Positions 59,101-64,000 of a DNA stretch of 64,000 nucleotides are shown here, in pieces. How positions within the stretch are numbered: position 1 is the stretch's first letter; each line of letters begins with the position of its first letter. Below the pieces are notes generated by a model. That model was given only the letters and a program-made list of their open reading frames with translations. It did not search any database and was not told where the DNA came from. The DNA comes from Trichodelitschia bisporula (lineage: Eukaryota; Ascomycota; Dothideomycetes; Phaeotrichales; Phaeotrichaceae), in assembly GCA_010356995.1 (NCBI GenBank), contig ML996696.1, positions 436,364 through 500,363 on the forward strand, read 5' to 3'. The translations under genes were made by a program, and so were the position numbers.

Positions 59101-62100
59101 CGGCTGGACTTCACATCATTGGTGTCCCATTCCCATTGCATGGTTGCTGGCAGCTGAAGATGTGCTTGAAATCTATACTTCGGGTGATGCGGAAGCAGAA
59201 CGAAGACATTGCAGTGTGGGGCCTTCCATCGTGCAGCGTCATGCTACCGCGCGCCGGGCACAGGTTGGATGTGCAGCATACAGATTCGGGCCTGCCGAAA
59301 GCCACCGTGCCTCGAAGTGGAAGCAGGAAAGCGATCTTCGCAGGGAACTGAGGTTGGTTGGACTTCTAAATGCTCTAGATTGCTGCGGAGTGCTGACTTG
59401 GAACTCAATTTGTGGGCCGCATGTGTATGTACTTCCTGTCCGAATCCGGTAAGGAGAAGGCTATGAGCCGAAAACATGCAAATTCCTCGGTGAGATATGG
59501 TTACGTGGGCTTGACCTAGGGGAGGGGGATACTGAGAGCATCCATTCCAGGCTGGCCAGCTCCAGGACTCCAAGTCGTGATGGTTTCTACCGTACAGATG
59601 GATGCGATCCAAGATCATCAGAAACGGAAGAAACCTTGATTGTACATCCCCTGAGCATCGTATGTCCGGAACGGCAGAGATATGGGGTGCCATAAGGAGT
59701 TCGCGCCCCTCCTGCGTTCTGTTAACCTGACTCCACTGTGGACACCCCCAGGAGTCTTCGTGCGGTCCATCGTGTACTGAAGATGTCAGCGTGTACAAAG
59801 TATTTCTTGCTGCAGGGTGCGGCCCTTGAGCAGACATCAACGCGAGTGGGCTACTGTTAGGGGACGCAAGGGCTTAATTTGGGCGAAGCTTTGGCGGCTG
59901 ACGGTGGGGTATCAGAACGCCACACCCGCGGCTGCGGCTAGTTAAGATCGTGGTTTTAAGGCGCCAAAAGGGATGGGCGCTGTTGGACTTGGCTAAACCT
60001 AAGTGGGCTTAGGCATGGGAGCTTGTCTCTAACACCCGACGTCTACCTTAGGCACACAGAGCCAGGCACACAGAGTCAGGTAGCACATCACAGTACCTTC
60101 ACTCTTACTTGACACGTTGATCTCGATCGAAGCATGCTCTGATTACATGAACAATGCATTGCAAACTGCGAATCAACTGGACGCCTTTCGACGGTCCTAT
60201 CGGCCGTGGTCCCTTCTACCGAACGGTACGGATGTACTATTGATGGTAATAGCAAGCATGTGGACTTTGGGCGGCATGAAGATTCGGCTTGAAGGCGGTG
60301 ACGGCGGAGAACTGGTCTTCAATACGGCGACGAAATTTGCGCCAAAGATCTCTCACTACGAATTAGAACTAGCATCTGGCCTCTAACATCCGGGAGGCAT
60401 GTCAACGTCGATGGTGCTTCCTGAGAGGCTCAATCGGATGCCTTCCTTTTCGGAAGAGGCACCGTGCACGGCTTTTGGATCTGTCCCGAGATGGGGCCTT
60501 CGGATGAGCTGCTCGGGACGACTATTCATCCGACGCGCGTTGACAATGCGGCTCGGATGTTGAAGCTTCTTTTCCCCCTCAACTACCCGTACCCGGAACA
60601 ACGTCGTTCTGGATGACTTGAGCCGATGCATCTTAGCCATCCAAGCATTTGGTGGGCAATGTGGCACACCATACTCGGTACGGAGTCCATAATATGCCTG
60701 GCTGCGACACTGTATATCCCGCCTCCTTGGATTGAGACACCTTTAGTTGCATTCCAGAAACGCCTTTGCCGCTTAATTGCCCTCCTGGGACATGACGTCG
60801 ACGCTAGAGCAGGCCGTTCAGTATCAAGATCTAACGTCTGAAACCTTGAGCTCGAGCGCTCGAATGTCGCCTGCAGAAGCGGATGCGCGGCTTCAATCTA
60901 CCGGACGGACTGTCTAAGACATGGAATGCTGGCCGGTGAATCCTTCAAGCCATTGCCTCCTGCCTTTTCCAAGATGCACCAGATACTTGGCATCAGACCA
61001 TACTACTAATCACCAAGAACCTCATACTGTATGCCTGTTCTTGCCGAATGCTGGTACTGCTATCTTCAACTTATCAGACTACGGCAACTGGGTGAGGGCA
61101 AACGTGATGCGGTGCTATGTACTGCAATGCGATGCACTGTACTGTACTGCATGGCGCTATGCAACCTGCTTCAAATAGGCGAGTACGATCTGCTGTTGCA
61201 GGATCCCTCTGAAACATTTTTTTTGGTTGAGTCGCTGATAGGCGCAGCTAAGAGTGAAGTTTGGGCAATGATCCACTCCTCCTCTGGAACATTTTCGCCG
61301 TTGTGGCCCGCCATGGGCGCTCGATGCGGCAACTCAGCCAGCCTCTGGACCTCGTTTTGAGCTTGCCAATGCCGTGCTCATCGACACATCATCTCTTGCC
61401 AAGTCTGAATTCTTGGACTCGACGACAACACAGGCGTTTTGACCCACATCAGTGGCGTTTGTGCTGAGACAAACTGTCCGAGGCTGCTGGTTGGAAGAAC
61501 CTCCGAGGAGCTTCGATTCGCTGGGTCACTTGGGATGCTTTCCCTTCAGCCACCATTGGTTAATGACTTTGCGATAGCACCACCGCCACACGATCGGTTA
61601 AGCTGAGGACCTTCAAAACGGTAGCCATAAGATTGAGCTACCGTGGTATGTGGCTTGCTGAGCCAGCCCGCCCGCGTGGATTTGAGATCTGAAGCTCATA
61701 CGGTAGCTTGCCGTGTGCATTTCTCACCGGAAATTTTCGCACGCACTGCGGTAACCTGGGGGCTTTCGTGTCGGGATGTTGCGATCATCCAGGAAATACC
61801 TCGTACCTGCCGCCACGCCAGCCACGAAAGGTCTTGCGGTCTGCATTGCGAGAGAAGCTCGTACCGTTGGCCTCGAGTGTCATGGAGCAACCTGGCTGCT
61901 TGCGCATACTTCGTCAGGCAGGGCTTCGGAATCAACCCCACCCGGCAGGATTGACGACACCAGCAATAAGCTCGCCGGAGCTACGTATCTTGCTACGCGC
62001 AGTGGAGCATGTCGGTCATCGTTTCTGCGCGAGTTTCTGCGCCTAGATTCTGCAGATGCCAGGGAAGCTTCAATGAGATGACGAGCTAGCCGACAATGCT

Positions 62101-64000
62101 GCTCTGCAGTCCCCAGCACTCGAGATAGCCAGCCAACAACGCCCTTTCCGTGCTTCGCTGGTGACTGATTCACTTCGGCATGTCTCCTCGCGTTGCGCCA
62201 GAGACGCTCTGTCACGTACGCTAAAGGCTTAAGTCCGATTCTTTCGACTAGGGGGCGAAGGGCGGCAACAATCTCATGAGTTGGCATCCAGCATCTGTGG
62301 ACTTCCTGTGGGTGAGCGGATCACCTCGCTGATTGTTTCGACGAAACTGCCGAACCGAGAAAGCGATCCCCATCCAGCATGGGCGGTGGGGAAGCGTTGC
62401 CCCGCAAAGTTGAGTCTGGTACAACCCATCGTCGGCTCAACGTGCTCTTTACTGGATGTCCGATTTGTGAACCTTGACCGCTCCATGTTCTACTTTCTGG
62501 CCTATGGTGAAGTGGCAGCTGTCCTGAATCTGATATTTGCTTCGAAGTTCGGGCCGACCCAGTTCCAAATCTACAAGGAAGCACCGGGGCTGAATGAACC
62601 CCCAATGACAACCTGGATCGCATATCAATCGCGAGGTGCTTCCTGTAGACTCCTCTTAGCAATTACGACCTAGGCAATCCAGGGTGAGCTGTTCTGCAAT
62701 TCGGGTATCAAGCTTAGCTGAATGGGTAACCCCGATGCTGGTGCTGTTTTGTCCAGACCTTCGTGCGGGTCTATAGGGTACTCAAGGCAACGCGGTATGG
62801 TTGAACAGCTGTACCAGTTCAGATCAGCAATGATCGCGCAGAGTCAATGTGCTGTTGCTTCAACTTCTAAGTATTGGATCCGGCCTCCGCCATCAGCCCC
62901 CTCTCGTATCACGCGATTTCGTTGAACTCTCAGGCTTTTACCGTAGTTCCTTCGCGATCTAACAAGCAAGTGCGACTCTGGTACCACTTCCGGGTATCGT
63001 ACCGTACTCGATCGGATCTCGGAACTCTCCGTATCTGGCCCCAATGTGCGGAACAGCCTATGTTCCACAAGATCTCAAGCCTCGGGTCCAGCCCAGATAT
63101 AATGTGCAGCAGAAATGTCTAAAGGAACAGACCATTACATCGAAACCCCGGAGAACAGGCCGTCACGAGCGACCTTGCTGGGTGCATTAATTGAACACGA
63201 ACTGTTGTGCTACCACAATATGTGATTATGTGCTGAAAACATGCGCAGTCTCAACCATGAAGCACCTTTGCACCGGACAATGACATATCATTCGCCTGCT
63301 AGAGCCTGAAGATGAACATACTCTTGGTCCATCTCCTTCGGCATTTATTTGGCCACCATGTTAGTTCGAACGCCTCACGAAAGCCTTACAGTTGCCGTTC
63401 TTCTCGATAACTTGCCCAAGTCATCCATCCGCTCTACGGTTGCTGCGATCCAGATGACACAGCATCCGGTCTCGGCCGCAAAGCACCATCATGTCTTATC
63501 CTACGGTTCGTAGGCTGTTTGCTGCGCACGCATACACTGTGGTTAATAACCCATTGTGCTCTTGTGCAAAGTTGTTTGCTCTTATCATCGTCCAGTGCTT
63601 GATGCTTCATCCCATCACGCGCACTTTCGGATCTTGGTATGTTGTACACCGTACAGTCTGTCCTTGCTCAAGGCTGGAGCTGTACTTGCGAGGTGTGGAG
63701 TCCGTAGACTCGAACACTGGCGCGACAATGAGACCGGCTCCGGAGTTGATGTCGAGCCCTCACCATGACAGCTTTCAAGGCCGTATGCGGGTGGCATGAG
63801 GGGCCATGCTTGTTTAGCAACTTGGTATTTCCTGGAGACGAGGGATATGTTTAGATGGAAAAGAATCCTTGGGCCTGAAGATGTCGTACCCTGCGGGTCG
63901 GGAGATCCTGTTCTCTAGCGTCGGAAGGCTTTGCCGACTGGTTGAGGGGTCCGTGAAGACACCGCTAAAACAGAATATGGCGCGGTTGGAGGAAAAGAAT

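Larger units (their letters stand above)
52486..64000. other. 11.5-kb stretch with no recognisable gene up to the right edge
   Basis: Apart from the listed repeats, ATG frames are mostly under 140 codons. The two longest (57726-57115 and 59840-59244, minus strand) encode sequences without domain-like patterns and have no neighbours to splice to. No transposase, reverse transcriptase, LTR, tRNA, rRNA or telomeric repeat was seen. A 15-bp doublet GGCACACAGAGCCA/GGCACACAGAGTCA lies near 60050-60080, and partial GTACCGTAC palindromes occur at about 52712, 56125-56146 and 62998-63010. The stretch could be intergenic, heavily decayed, or contain genes too diverged to see by eye. Confidence 0.5.

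Noticed and set aside
59244-59840. 198-codon minus-strand open frame
   Set aside because: Same reasons; overlaps plus-strand frames of similar quality, and the translation is rich in His/Ser/Pro without recurring hydrophobic pattern.

Overview
The window is nuclear DNA from a filamentous ascomycete (Pezizomycotina). Evidence for this: short GT-AG introns (29 inferred, mostly 44-55 nt), separately promoted genes on both strands, a fungal non-reducing polyketide synthase, and single-copy eukaryotic housekeeping proteins in their fungal forms (Nup159, Sds23, Pho84, Apc2). I cannot place it to genus. All gene models were joined by hand from reading-frame continuity and splice signals. Except where stated, the exon lengths add up to whole codons.

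Layout. 1-11.8 kb is a dense housekeeping block: the 5' part of VPS41 (-, runs off the left edge), a mitochondrial DUF155/RMND1-type protein (+), the FG-nucleoporin NUP159 (-), proteasome beta-2 PUP1 (+) and the CBS-domain protein SDS23 (+). 11.8-16.1 kb has no recognisable gene but holds minisatellites. 16.1-21.8 kb has a PHO84-type phosphate:H+ symporter (+) convergent with mitochondrial initiation factor IF2 (-). 22.3-23.3 kb is a small F-box-like orphan (+), followed by about 3 kb without a gene and then a short three-finger C2H2 regulator (26.2-27.1 kb, +). 29.8-32.4 kb encodes anaphase-promoting complex subunit 2 (-). 34.8-39.5 kb carries two unrelated F-box/LRR-like genes in tandem (+). 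40.5-41.7 kb is the six-exon prefoldin subunit 3 gene (-). 44.3-51.0 kb is a 2173-residue NR-PKS (-), domain order SAT-KS-AT-PT-ACP-ACP-TE, of the wA/alb1/PKS1 pigment and DHN-melanin group. From 51.0 kb to the right edge (13 kb) no gene is recognisable. That stretch has CT-rich microsatellites near the PKS and otherwise low-coding-potential sequence.

Functionally the conserved genes belong to separate core processes: vacuolar tethering, mitochondrial translation and organisation, mRNA export, proteolysis, mitotic exit, phosphate uptake and chaperoning of actin/tubulin. They do not form one pathway. The PKS stands alone: no reductase, dehydratase, laccase or pathway-specific regulator is visible within 20 kb on the left or 13 kb on the right. 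The most notable details are a GC-AG intron in PUP1, a 27-nt microexon in VPS41, a 21-codon in-frame insertion bracketed by a 12-bp direct repeat in the DUF155 gene, a CCHC zinc knuckle in the N-terminal extension of mitochondrial IF2, and an unresolved 28-nt or 52-nt interruption in the second LRR-like gene. I found no convincing new multi-gene system.
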